From the NCBI GenBank assembly GCA_033807775.1, contig CM066327.1:93394295-93458294 (forward strand): DNA of 64,000 nucleotides, in the 5' to 3' direction. Below are positions 33,722 to 44,058 of the stretch, piece after piece. The notes below the pieces were generated by a model. It was not told where the DNA came from. It saw nothing but the letters and a program-made list of their open reading frames with translations, and did no database searches. The DNA comes from Saussurea involucrata (taxonomy: Eukaryota > Streptophyta > Magnoliopsida > Asterales > Asteraceae). A program made the translations under genes and the position numbers. Each line of letters opens with the position of its first letter. The first letter of the stretch is position 1.

Positions 33722-34401
33722 CATATGCTAGCACCAATCTTCCCTTTGTTAGACTCAAACACGTCCTACATTTAAAGTCAATAGGGCTTTTTAGGGTTTC
33801 TCTTTGGCATATCTTTTCTCACCAAGCCTTTTCTCTCAACAAAATGTTTTTAAAAATTTGGCACTTTGTGCTCTTTTCTTGTTGGATTTTTGTACCTTGC
33901 CCCTATGGGGCATTTTTGGTATCTTTTCCTCATGCATATCAGTTTAGAGCTTTGCTCTTTTGGTTGATCTTTTCATGCTTTTTAAGGTGTACCCTTCACA
34001 CCCTCAAATTTGCTTTACAATGTCCTCATTGTAACATTGAAGTGTATAGGTGTATAGGTGTTTAAAGGCTACAAGTGGCTTTTTACACGTGAAAAGAAGG
34101 CCTAAATCATCCTCTAAATGTGTTTGGGATGTGTGAGTCAAATTCGGTCCCAAGAAGAGAGTGGCTAGTTCTAACATGAACACACAACTTAGGTAAACTT
34201 TTGCTTACAAAGAATTATTAGGGCTATGAAATCATAAAACATAATATAACCAATGTGTTATCTTGCAAGAGAAAATAAACCTAAAAAAATATGATAACAT
34301 TATCCCAGATTCAAAATAAAAATAAAACTAAAAATGGAGGCTAAGGAAAATGATATGGACCTGCCCTACTCCTTTAGAGTAGGCTGTGATTCTGTGGATG
34401 C
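33515..34401 (-). other. 3' untranslated region and polypurine tract of second gypsy element
   Basis: On the minus strand, GGGGACAAACAACAATTT then AAATTTGAGGGTG leads into the LTR, the same layout as in the first gypsy element. The rest is non-coding. Confidence 0.75.
33691..33712. repeat. (TG)n microsatellite
   Basis: Eleven TG units followed by TATGTATG, in the untranslated region of the second gypsy element. Confidence 0.9.
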
Positions 34402-35884
34402 TCATGCCAATGCTGTAGCATCCCCTGTTTGCCTTTCTGCTGCAGTGACTTTCAATGCCTCAGCTTCCATTTGCAGTCTCCTCTCCATCAACAACCTGTT
34501 TCTATCAGCCCGCACCTCTGCACTTTCTTTGACTAGCTTCCTATTCTCAGCCTTTACCTTCTTCATTTTGGCTAAGATCTTCTTAATCTTTCCCCCATTC
34601 TCTGATCCGCCACCTTTTCTTACTCCTTTCACCTCAGCTTTCATTTTTTTCACCAGGTCTTCAAATTTTGTTTCCATTGCACTATCCTGCTTGGTTAAAG
34701 TGTCGATGATCTGGCTGTTCTGTGCTAGAATATCTTGCATCAAACCAACGATGTCGTCCTTGCTCGACTTTCCTTGCCTCAAACGTATCACACTCTTCAT
34801 ATCTAATGCTCATTTATCCTCACCCTCAGTTTGAACAATATCTTCCTCATATTGAGGAATACCTGCGGCTGTCAGAAACTTTGAAAGCAAACCAGGGTAG
34901 AAAAACTTTCCCTGATTCCTTTTTCCACAGTACTTAATCCCATTAAACACAACTTCCCCCACATTGATAGTTTTTCTGCTCATGAGACAATACAACAGAA
35001 TCATTCTTTCACAGTTAACCGAGCTATTATGAGTGGTCGGCCATAATGAACTTCGGATGAAATTCATCCAGACATTGGCATCGGGCAAGAGGTTAACAGC
35101 TTTAAAAGTCCGGAGTTTAAAATTTGCATGCGGTTCCCATGCAGTACCAGGTCTGCCCACCACCTTAATCATTTCATCTAACCGTGCTTGTGAAGCAGTC
35201 TTAACAAGGGTATCATATTATGCGGATGATGGTGCCGTGAGGCCCAAAAATGTATTGATGGCCTCGGCAGTAATTTGTATACTCACTCCTCTCACAGTAA
35301 GTAAAGGTGGTGTGCAGTGTTGAAACTCAGCATAAAATTCTCGAATAAGAGTCAAGTTATAAGACTCTTTTACCTCGCATAACTTGGCCCATCCGCGGCT
35401 GTCAACAATGCTTCTAATGAACTCAAATTCTTCCAAACTCGCCTTGTCAAACTCTTTGTCGATCAGCCCTGTTTTCTTACTCTGTGCCTCAAACAAATCT
35501 TTAGCTTTCTTCTTGCTAAACCCGTTCAGTGCTTTTTTAGGCCGAGGGATGATGTGCTGCTGTGAATTTCCAGCATCCGAATGCCTTCTGGAGGTTTCAT
35601 TATCACCCTTCTTCTTCTTTGTTTTTCTAGGAGTAACAGTATATTTCTTTGCCTATTTTCCCTTCTTTTTAAGCTGCTCAGTACCTACAATGTTAGACTC
35701 CTGCATATTTTCAGAGGCTTTTCTTTTCCTTCATGTAGGGTTATCCCTCCCACCGGAGTGGTCAACGATTTCCATGGTTTGGTCCTCATCTCCAAGTTCC
35801 TGATGCTGTATGGATGCTACAGCATTAGTGAACATTCCAACACTTGCACTCATTCTATCTAAGCTTTCAGTCACGTTCACCATA
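34402..35884 (-). pseudogene. Extra ORF of second gypsy element, C-terminal part
   Basis: It continues from the N-terminal part across the copia insertion (target duplication ATATT). Reading down there is a Lys-rich linker and then the putative plant transposon protein domain: WAKLCEVKESYNLTLIREFYAE (35400-35330), VRGVSIQITAEAIN, VWMNFIRSSLWPTTHNSSVN and KTINVGEVVFNGI. A coiled-coil tail (34800-34402) ends TGDATALA at the stop. In-frame stops at 35218, 34810 and others inactivate it. The order and key words parallel the ORF at 12867-14804, so the two elements share this gene. Its role is unknown to me. Confidence 0.8.
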
Positions 35885-35889
35885 ATATT

Positions 35890-36217
35890 TGTTAGCTTTA
35901 TTAGCCCCTAATTTATATAAATGTTTTATAAAGAATAGTGTCAAGGACTTATTTGTATTTGTTGAGTGTCAAGGGCTAAAATTGTAAATAACCAATTGTT
36001 GTATTGGTTATAAAGTCATGTTTTAGAGTAATTTTAGGTTAAGCCTCTAAAATCTCCCAGCCTCCATTTGAAAGAGTCAGACGTTGAAAGAGATAGAAAA
36101 TAGAGCTTCAAAGAGTGAGTTGTTCTTCATTTCATATATTGTAAACTCTTCTTTTTATCAATCAATACAAAGATTATTGCTATTATTATTGTTACTTGTT
36201 GTATCTGGGTTCCTACA
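35890..36217 (+). repeat. 5' LTR of gag-only copia
   Basis: Runs TGTTAGCTTTATTAG to GGGTTCCTACA; pairs with 40818-41145. Confidence 0.92.
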
Positions 36218-36219
36218 AT

Positions 36220-36232
36220 TGGTATCAGAGCC
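36220..36232 (+). other. Primer binding site
   Basis: TGGTATCAGAGCC, two bases after the LTR, is the initiator tRNA-Met type. Confidence 0.88.
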
Positions 36233-36502
36233 AAACAGATTCGAATTTGTGCTTCAATCCATTGATTTTTATCAATTTTCGGAGTTTTAAACTTTTATTT
36301 TGCTGCACTCTGTTTTGCTTCGAAAAACCATTTTCTGTTGGTTTTTGGACAAAACTCGAAGAATTAAAGTTGTCCAGAATATTCTCGTGCACCTACGTAC
36401 CAAATTTCAGCTCAATCCGATAAGATTTGAAAAATTGACTCAAGTGCACAAATTCTACTTCTCACAAAGTATCTGTTAACGATCATTTTTTCAAGTAACA
36501 AT

Positions 36503-37432
36503 ATGTCAAGACTAAAATTTAGTGCTGATGCTGATTTTCATTATTATTCTAAACTCAGTACTAATTTTCGCAAAATTATTCCTAATCTTGAGAAAGAGTT
36601 GGAAGAAAAGAACAAAAGCAGTCTGATTGATTCAGAAAAGATTACTAAGCTTGAAGAATTAGATAAACTCTTAACCTGTGAAAATATCGATCTTAAGAGA
36701 AAATTATGTGAGTCTGAAAAGATTTTTGAAGAAGAGAAGAAAAGACGTGAACTTAAATGTTTAAGATTTTCTAAGTTGGTTTCTGATTTTAAAAAGCTTG
36801 TGATCTGTGAAAGAGAAAATTTTGAAAAGGAGAAAACTACTTTTGAAACAAAATATATGGAGCTTTCTTGCAAAATTTCAGAGTTACAGAAAACTCTTGA
36901 AAATGAGAGGAAAGAGTGTGTTTTTGAAAGAAAAGAGTCCGAAAAGTTGAAGGTTCAAGGATTTCAAAAGAAATGCCTAAAAGATGACTTTGAAAGAGAG
37001 AGATTGTACTTTAGATCTGAAGAGAAGAGACTGACAATAAGGTTCTTTGATTTATCTGCTGAGATTAGGAAAGAGAGGAAGTTGAAATCTGATTTACAAT
37101 CACAAGTTGATCTGTGCATTAAAGAACGAAATGATTTGGTTCTCAAATTAAATTCTAAAAGTTCTGTTAAAACAAAAGAGTTCATTAAGCCAAACAAGTT
37201 TTCAACAAATCAGATCTCTACTTCTAATCCTTTCTATTATCGTAGGCTAGATCAATCAGTTAATCAAGTTTTTAGAAGAGTAAAAATGGTTTGGATAGTC
37301 AAAGGCTCTTCACTTGTTCAAAATGTTCGAAAACCATTTGTTTCTGTTGAAGATAAAAAGATCAGCAAAGCACTTCATGCAAATCCTAACAAAATAGGAC
37401 CCATTTGGAAATGGGTACCAAGAGTTCTTTGA
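36503..37432 (+). CDS. Coiled-coil gag fragment of the non-autonomous copia
   Basis: A 309-residue intact frame starting MSRLKFSADADFHYY. Nearly all of residues 20-220 is a heptad-rich, Lys/Glu/Leu-rich coiled coil (LEKELEEKNKSS, KRKLCESEKIFEEEKKRR). The C-terminus (VWIVKGSS and GPIWKWVPRVL) matches the end of the gag frame of the large copia (GPIPKWVPKTN at 47232), which fixes its identity. The UBN2 capsid part and the zinc knuckle are absent, so it keeps only the downstream coiled-coil part of gag. It may co-assemble with a helper element's particles, but that is inference. After the stop comes TGATCTGTCTTGCAG, again parallel to the large copia. Confidence 0.7.
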   Translation: MSRLKFSADADFHYYSKLSTNFRKIIPNLEKELEEKNKSSLIDSEKITKLEELDKLLTCENIDLKRKLCESEKIFEEEKKRRELKCLRFSKLVSDFKKLVICERENFEKEKTTFETKYMELSCKISELQKTLENERKECVFERKESEKLKVQGFQKKCLKDDFERERLYFRSEEKRLTIRFFDLSAEIRKERKLKSDLQSQVDLCIKERNDLVLKLNSKSSVKTKEFIKPNKFSTNQISTSNPFYYRRLDQSVNQVFRRVKMVWIVKGSSLVQNVRKPFVSVEDKKISKALHANPNKIGPIWKWVPRVL

Positions 37433-37957
37433 TCTGTCTTGCAGGTAAATGGACTCCTTAATACATCTGTTAAGGACTCACACTTCAGTGAATAATGGAC
37501 TCTTAAACACTCAGTTTAAGACTCATCCGTCAAAAGCAATTGATTTCGGTGCACAACAATCTAGTGCGATGACAGCATGCTGACAGATTTGCGATGTTGT
37601 AGTAAATCATTCATATCTCACTGATAAAGACACCGATAGATGCGATTCAAAAGGCACTGGATTCCTAAGACACAGACGAACAATTTTTGTGTTTTGAGAA
37701 TTCAGAGATTCGAAATTTATAAGGGTCATATGCATCGATGAAGTAGACAACAGTGTGCTGATGGAAAGCTGATGGACAGATCTGCGCGACTGTAGTAAAT
37801 CAACCATATCTTTGTCGTATGAATTCGAAAAGAGGTGATTCTAGTTGCTCTGAATATATAACAAACGAATGCACACTCTTTATGTTTTGAGTTTTTTCAA
37901 ACTCCAGAGGTAAAATGGTCTAAAGCAGTGTCAAAGTAAGTGTAACACTTCTGTCAA

Positions 37958-38110
37958 GCTTCTGCCGCACGCGATCAAGCTTCTACCACACGCGATCAAG
38001 CTTCTGCCGCACGTGACCAAGCATCTGTCGCACACGACCAAACCTCTGCCGCACGCGACCAAACCTCTGCCGCACGCGACCAACTTCTGCCGAGCAGCGA
38101 CCAAACCTCT
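37958..38110 (+). repeat. Array of ~20-24 bp units with CTTCTGCCGCACGCGAYCA
   Basis: About six to seven imperfect units of (C)AAGCTTCTGCCGCACGCGA or AAACCTCTGCCGCACGCGA lie in tandem. Confidence 0.8.
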
Positions 38111-38218
38111 GCAGAACCTTTGTCAAGCGTTTGTCAAGCCGCGATCATTTTTTTTGTCGACCACTCAGACCAACTTCTGTCGACAACTCATACTTTGGCT
38201 CAGATTTTTTGCGACCAC

Positions 38219-38657
38219 CCTCTGTGGTACTGTTCACCACAGAGCCTCTGTGAAACCCAACAGAGCCTATGTGGACCGAACCTCTGCAACCGAGCCTAAG
38301 AGCCCGTAGCCCAACGTCTTGGTTTCTGCTGTCAGCTTTGCGCACCTGTCGTATTTTCAACAGAACTCCTTCCTCGAAGCTCCAAATTTGATGAATCCGG
38401 ATGCGTTAGATTCCTAAGACACATATGAACAATTCTCGTGTTTTGAGATTGGTCTGAATCGGTGTTCTTCCTGGTCAGAACCTCTGGTAAACACATTATA
38501 CTTCTGCTGGACAGAAAGTTGTGTTTGACAAGTCATCATCAGAGCTCTGTCGGCACTACGAGCAACCTCTGCCGAGCAACCTCTACCGACCAACCTCTGT
38601 GGTACTGTTCACCACAGAGCCTCTGTGAAATCCAACAGAGCCTCTGTGGATTGAACC
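38219..38657 (+). repeat. ~60-bp direct repeat rich in CCTCTGTGG/CCACAGAGG
   Basis: Two close copies at about 38219-38281 and 38594-38657. Each holds CCTCTGTGG and, ten bases later, CCACAGAGG, which can pair as a hairpin. Confidence 0.85.
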
Positions 38658-40817
38658 TCTGCGACTCAACCTCAGAGCTCGATTTTTGTTTGTTTGACAG
38701 ATTTGCGCTGCTTCAGAAAAATGCACATAACTTTTGACTCGGTGCTCCAAATTACACGAGTCCAGCGGCATTGGAAAGATAATTCACAGACGCACGAGTT
38801 TCATGTTCTGAGTTTTCTCAAATTCAGTGATCTGATATGCCTAATTCACTGTCAAAGTCAGTAGATACTTGCTGGATCGAAAGCATCTCTTCACTCTCTC
38901 CATTGCCATAATTAGATCAGAATTTTGTTTCTACACACATCAGTGTTGGACCAGTACCTCAACTGAATAGACTTTGACTGGTATTTCTAATCTCTAACCC
39001 CCAGCACCATGTTTCCTTTTAATTTGAATTAACTGTGCTTCTGGATATTCCTAACAAATGTGGAATCATCAAAGATGATTACCAACACTTTATGATTCTT
39101 ATAGGATATCTGATTTCAAATTGAGCTTAAATGAAATTTTACTACTCAATTTGAGGGGGAGAAAACAAATCAGATCTGACCATGTTCGTGTAGAGGTAAA
39201 ATTTCTAAACCTTTAAACTCATCATTTTTTGAGAAAGGTCGTCTTTAGAATGATAAAACCTCTTTCAAATGGTCAAACCACTTCTACATGCTAAAATGCT
39301 TTATCTGCTATAGAAATTTGGATTTTAAATGTTTTTCTGAGACTTCAAAGAGTCAGTGTGTGGAACAATACAATCTTTAGGACAACAATTTTCACGGGAT
39401 CAATGTGTGAGTTTTATAGAACTTCTATGGATCACTTAAACCTGTGTTTCCTACCCAAGAAGTAAACCTTGAGTGTTTGAGAGGTGAAGGGTCTACATCA
39501 AAGAGTGGGGGGGATAACTATATGAGTTTTTCTCATTGTGCTTAAGAGGTAAAATTTAAAAAGAGAGTTTGGTTAGATGTGAGCTACATGATAAAAAGAA
39601 AGAGGGTGTGAGAACAGAGTCAAAAGAATTATACAACTCTGCACCATCTCTTTTCTGAGCCGGGCAAACCACATTTCTGATTTATCACAAATTTTTGGTG
39701 ATTGTCATTGAAACAGGCAATTAGCCCATGCCAACTCTTGAATTAACCCCACCAGCTACTCACTTCCTTCTCCACAAGGAACTGTTTCTGTTAGGACACT
39801 GAAGTTGTCCTTTATAATAGAAAGTTTTGTAAAGCAATAGCTGTGTTAAAGGGCTTATGCTTAATTGTTGTAGCAAGTGATGAAGACTATAAATAGGTCT
39901 TTACTTGTAGTTTGTAAGAAGTGAATTCATTTAATACAAGATGTAGATCTCTAATCACTTTGTGTTCTCTCTAGGTTAGATTTCCTTTTCAATAATGTTC
40001 TTCATCATCTTGTTACACAATACTTGGATTGTATGAAGATCATGGACCTAACAGTTTCACTTTTCCACGGGGAAGCAGCACATATGCTATCTGATATTTC
40101 TTTGGAAGGTTGGATATTGAAAAGAAGGAAAGTTGCCCCACCTTCACACTTCACTCATGCACATTGAGTCTGTGGAAATCTGTTATGTCCAAACAGTTTA
40201 CACACTTTTGAGCTTAATAGATAATATTCTATTTTATTCCACACAATATCACGAATCTTTGTGATTCCACATGCTTATCTATGTGATATTTCCAAGAACA
40301 GTTTGAGAAGTTTATTTTTTAATTTACTTCAATGATAACTGGAAGTCCTGTCAGAGCTTCATCATTGCCAACTCTGAGCATAGGCCACACAATTTTTTAA
40401 ATTGTTGTGATAATAGTTGCTATTGTGCTTCTATGTTAGATGATTACACTTGGTTACTTATTCTTTAATGCAGATTCTCATGAGCCGAATATGATTGCTA
40501 CTCAACCATCTTATCAGTTTATCTACCAACGACTATTACTCAAACTGGTTATACAAGCTTACGCACTTTAAATCGTTCTCTGATTGTTTGAGTTTAATCT
40601 ATGGGAGATAACTGGGATCTGAAAAGCAAAGCAACATTCAAGGGGAGTATGCAACGATCAAGGGGGAGTTAAAGAAGAAATTGAAGCAACTGACATTGTG
40701 GAAGATCAGGAAAAGAAGACTCTCACAAGACTTGAAGATTGACACTCCAACGCCTCTAAAGAAAGCAAGGGGGAGACTACAAGATGATGCTTTCTTTATA
40801 AAACATTAGGGGGAGAT

Positions 40818-41145
40818 TGTTAGCTTTAGTAGCCCCTAATTTATATAAATGTTTTATAAAGAATAGTGTCAAGGACTTATTTGTATTTGTTGAGTGTCAA
40901 GGGCTAAAATTGTAAATAACCAATTGTTGTATTGGTTATAAAGTCATGTTTTAGAGTAATTTTAGGTTAAGCCTCTAAAATCTCCCAGCCTCCATTTGAA
41001 AGAGTCAGGCGTTGAAAGAGATAGAAAAGAGAGCTTCAAAGAGTGAGTTGTTCTTCATTTCATATATTGTAAACTCTTCTCTTTATCAATCAATACAAAG
41101 ATTATTGCTATTATTATTGTTACTTGTTGTATCTGGGTTCCTACA
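40818..41145 (+). repeat. 3' LTR of gag-only copia
   Basis: Pairs with 35890-36217; ends GGGTTCCTACA before the ATATT duplication. Confidence 0.92.
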
Positions 41146-41857
41146 ATATTTAATCCTTCCAAACTGATGTCATCCAAAATTGGGTTTGGTTGACAAAATG
41201 GAATCTCTTGTGCATCATCAAATGGCCAAGTTAGGCACAACATAGGTGGTGTGTGTGTGTGAATTCTTGTGTGCAGTTAAAAATATACTAACTATCTTCT
41301 TCAATGGTGAAATAATCTTCAAGTTTTATCGTAAAATCAGAAGATACCTCGTCAGCAAGTTGGTTTAAGTCAGGAATGGAGTTGGTTGTCTCTGTGTTAC
41401 TTTGAATAGGAGTTGTATTCGCATTCACATCCCGTTTCTTCGAATAGTTTCCCCTCACCATTGCCTTGGTGATTCTCGGTTTAGGCACCAAAGTTTCGAT
41501 AATGGGTATAGAAGAAACTATGGTTTCTGGTCGTGATTCTGTCTCCATAGTGGTAGTTTTGATCGATTCCGTCAAGGGGATTTCTTGGGTTGGGTTTTCC
41601 ACAGTAACCTCATTGGGGTTTTGGTTAGGGTTTTTGGTTATAATGGGAATGGGGTTATTTGGTTGGGGTTCGACCACCGTAGACGAAGAGACGACCACAG
41701 TGGTGTTCGGTGGTGGTTGTGATGACGAGGGTTCGACCTGAGGGTCGTCCCTTTCGGCTTCTCCAGCGGTGTTCGCTTCAGGTTGCGTCGTCTCCCGTCG
41801 TCGAGTGCTTCTTCGCACGATATCGCGTCGATCATCAGGTATTTTCACCCTTGCCAT
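41146..41857 (-). pseudogene. Extra ORF of second gypsy element, N-terminal part
   Basis: The likely start is the ATG at 41857 (MARVKIPDDRRDIVRRSTRRRE), where the first gypsy element has a mutated start before ARTKR. An open stretch of 33 codons upstream is not supported. The protein is basic, then Pro/Thr/Glu-rich and probably disordered. TAG at 41288 and a frame change before 41243 break it. The remaining codons (PFDDAQEIPFCQ, then DDISLEGLNI) end exactly at the ATATT target duplication and continue with MVNVTESLDRM at 35875. Confidence 0.75.
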
Positions 41858-42716
41858 GGTGGGTGATTTCCTTGGTGAAGAGTGGTGAGAGTTTAAGAAA
41901 AGCAGAGGGAAGAAGACAAGAGAAGGAGAAAGACGGTTAGGAGGAGAAAGAGACAAAGATAGGTTTTTATAAAAATGGAAGGTAAAAGGTTTCTTTTATG
42001 GGGTTTGGAAAAGGTAAACTAATCTTTTGGTTTTATTTTCATAAATGGATTAGTTTAGTTGGAAATGGAAAAGGAATTACACATTTAGTTTGCCCATAGT
42101 ACAAGCATGGGTGAAAAGGACCTTAAGTTGCTATTCCTCTTGTACCCTTGCTTTTCTTTGGCTGAAAAAAATTGAAGATATTTAAAGTATGGCCTGGAGT
42201 TGTTGGAACAAGGGTACTCCCATTTTGTCTTTTGTTGAAAAGGTATAATGAAAAACCACACCTATTGTCCTTTTTTTCACTCTTCTGCTGAAAATTTGAG
42301 TTGCCAAAAAAAAAAATCAGGAGTGTTTGGTGGGCAAAGGTACCAGCATGGTGTCTTTTGTTGAAAAAAATTCAACAACTCTCACTATTCATGTACTCTT
42401 TTTTTAGAAAAATTGGCAAGCTATCTAAAAAGAGATGGGTTTTTGTTTGGATTGCTTTTAAAATCAAAACCCTCCATATTTAGACACCTTTCCAGCAAAA
42501 GTAAAAGGGCCCAGTTTTCAGATTTTTCAAAACTTTTCCTTTCTAAAAGCCAGGGGTTGGATGCTGAAATGATGCTACAGCATCCAATGCTTGTCTTTTG
42601 TGCCTAAAGAGATAACTTCCTACAAAGCAGTAAATTTAAGCTAGAAAATTAGAATAAAGAATATTTACAAACAAGTATGGACTAGAAAGAGTCCATGGCT
42701 TTTTCTGAAGTTTTCC
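41858..42716 (-). other. pol-ORF2 spacer of second gypsy element
   Basis: Non-coding. It contains imperfect repeats of the TCTTTTGTTGAAAA type and the palindromic word GATGCTACAGCATCC at 42571. Confidence 0.55.
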
Positions 42717-43361
42717 TCAAAGTGTAGCCAATTCCACAGAGCAATGCTCTGGGAATGCTAAAGCATTGTGATATGCTTTCACTCTCTGGCCATTTACTTT
42801 GAAAATGCTGCTATTCTCAGGGTTTATCAAGTCAATAGCCCCAAAGGGATAGACTTTGTGGATGGTAAAAGGACCAGACCATCTACTCTTGAGTTTTCCT
42901 GGAAACAGTTTCAGTCTTGAATTGAACAAAAGGACCTGTTGTCCTTCTTTGAATTCTCTGGGTTGGATTCTTTTATCATGCCATTTTTTTGTCTTCTCTT
43001 TATAGAGTTTGGCATTCTCATAGGACATGTTCCTATGCTCTTCCATTTCACAGAGTTACAATTTTCTTTTGTTTCCAGTCTCATCTAAAGACATATTTAG
43101 CTCTTTGATAGCCCAATATGCTTTATACTCAAGTTCCTAAGGCAAGTGACAGGCTTTTCCAAAAACTAGCTTATATGGGGACATACCAATGGGTGTTTTG
43201 GAAGCAGTTTTGTATGCCCATAAAGCATCATCCAATTTAAAAGCCCAGTCTTTCCTTGTTGGTTTTACCACTTTTTCTAAAATACTTTTGATTTCCCTGT
43301 TAGAGAGCTCAGCCAGTCCATTAGTCTGTGGATGGTATGCAATAGCTATTCTGTGCCTAAT
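42717..43361 (-). pseudogene. Integrase C-terminal part, second gypsy element
   Basis: This continues the integrase cut at 56778. HRIAIAYHPQTNGLAELSNRE (catalytic Glu in LAEL) is followed by the YKLVFGKACHLP region, TAG near 43136, TAA near 43065, and the C-terminal GPFTIHKVYPFGAIDL domain. It ends after HCSVELATL at 42717. The word AATGCTAAAGCATT at 42754 lies within the coding part. Confidence 0.85.
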
Positions 43362-43868
43362 TGTTAGATCTGAAGTTTTGTCAATAAACCAAGTGTTGAA
43401 GATCTGATAAGAAGACTCAGATGTTCTGAGTAGAGGAGTCAGAAGTCTGACTGTGAAAGCTCAGAAGTACCGATAAGAGAAGTCAGATGTCTGAGATAAG
43501 GAGTCAGAAGATCTGAGAAGCGTGATCAGAAAAATGTTCAGAAGTTCTGAACTACCTGTTCAGAACTTATGACGAGATACTTTACTTAGTAATTTGTAAA
43601 CTAATTAGGACACGTGTTTTGTTCTTATTAGTCTTTCTTATTTGTACTGTAGCTTTAATATTTCCGTTGCAATATAAATAGTGGTTAGCATTACATTGCT
43701 AACTGATTGATTTTCTCGTAATTCTTGTATTCATTCTTTGTAATCTTTGAGATTCTCTCTCTCTTAGATCTGTATTTCTGTTCATCAGTGAATACAATTG
43801 GGCTTGATCATACAACTTCTCAATTACTGCTTTCTATATTGATTGTAAGATAAGATCCTGAACTTTCA
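43362..43868 (+). repeat. 5' LTR of large copia
   Basis: Runs TGTTAGATCTGAAG to CTGAACTTTCA. It is packed with TCAGA/TCTGA words, including GTTCAGAAGTTCTGAAC at 43536. Confidence 0.92.
43673..43681 (+). promoter_or_regulatory. Candidate TATA box of large copia LTR
   Basis: TATAAATAG, about 310 bp into the LTR, with an A+T-rich downstream leader. The same box is present in the 3' LTR near 56582. Confidence 0.5.
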
Positions 43869-43870
43869 AT

Positions 43871-43882
43871 TGGTATCAGAGC
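43871..43882 (+). other. Primer binding site
   Basis: TGGTATCAGAGC, initiator tRNA-Met type, two bases after the LTR. Confidence 0.9.
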
Positions 43883-44058
43883 TAATTAACAAACAAATTC
43901 GTTCAAGATTGTTATCGCGAAGATCGATTGATCAATTTCTTGAAGATTTCTTGATTCATTCAAAATTCGATTCCGCTGCTAGGGCTAGTTCTTGAATTCT
44001 TGGCAATTCTTGAATTTCCTGTTACTTTTCGATCAAGAAACTCAAATTTGTCTTTCTG

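Larger units (their letters stand above)
37433..40817 (+). other. Non-coding interior of the gag-only copia, with purine tract
   Basis: 3.4 kb without a coding frame of substance. It contains two blocks of internal repeats and ends in TTAGGGGGAGAT (40806-40817) next to the 3' LTR. Confidence 0.75.
35890..41145 (+). mobile_element. Gag-only (non-autonomous) copia-type element
   Basis: The 328-bp LTRs at 35890-36217 and 40818-41145 differ at 4 positions by my count (about 1.2%). They are flanked by ATATT (35885-35889, 41146-41150). Primer site TGGTATCAGAGCC at 36220 and purine tract TTAGGGGGAGAT before the 3' LTR are present. Only one gag-like coding frame exists; there is no protease, integrase, RT or RNase H. 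It interrupts the extra ORF of the second gypsy element. Confidence 0.93.

Noticed and set aside
33694..34065. Hydrophobic open frame (possible membrane protein)
   Set aside because: It starts in a (TG)n microsatellite, lies in the untranslated region of a gypsy element and has no homologous context.
34334..34834. Plus-strand open frame opposite the gypsy extra ORF
   Set aside because: It is the antisense shadow of a Lys/Glu-rich coiled coil; composition and position give no support.
41690..41705. CCACAGTGG in the second gypsy as an extra copy of the first gypsy's word
   Set aside because: It is a single isolated occurrence inside a Thr/Val coding run; compatible with chance.
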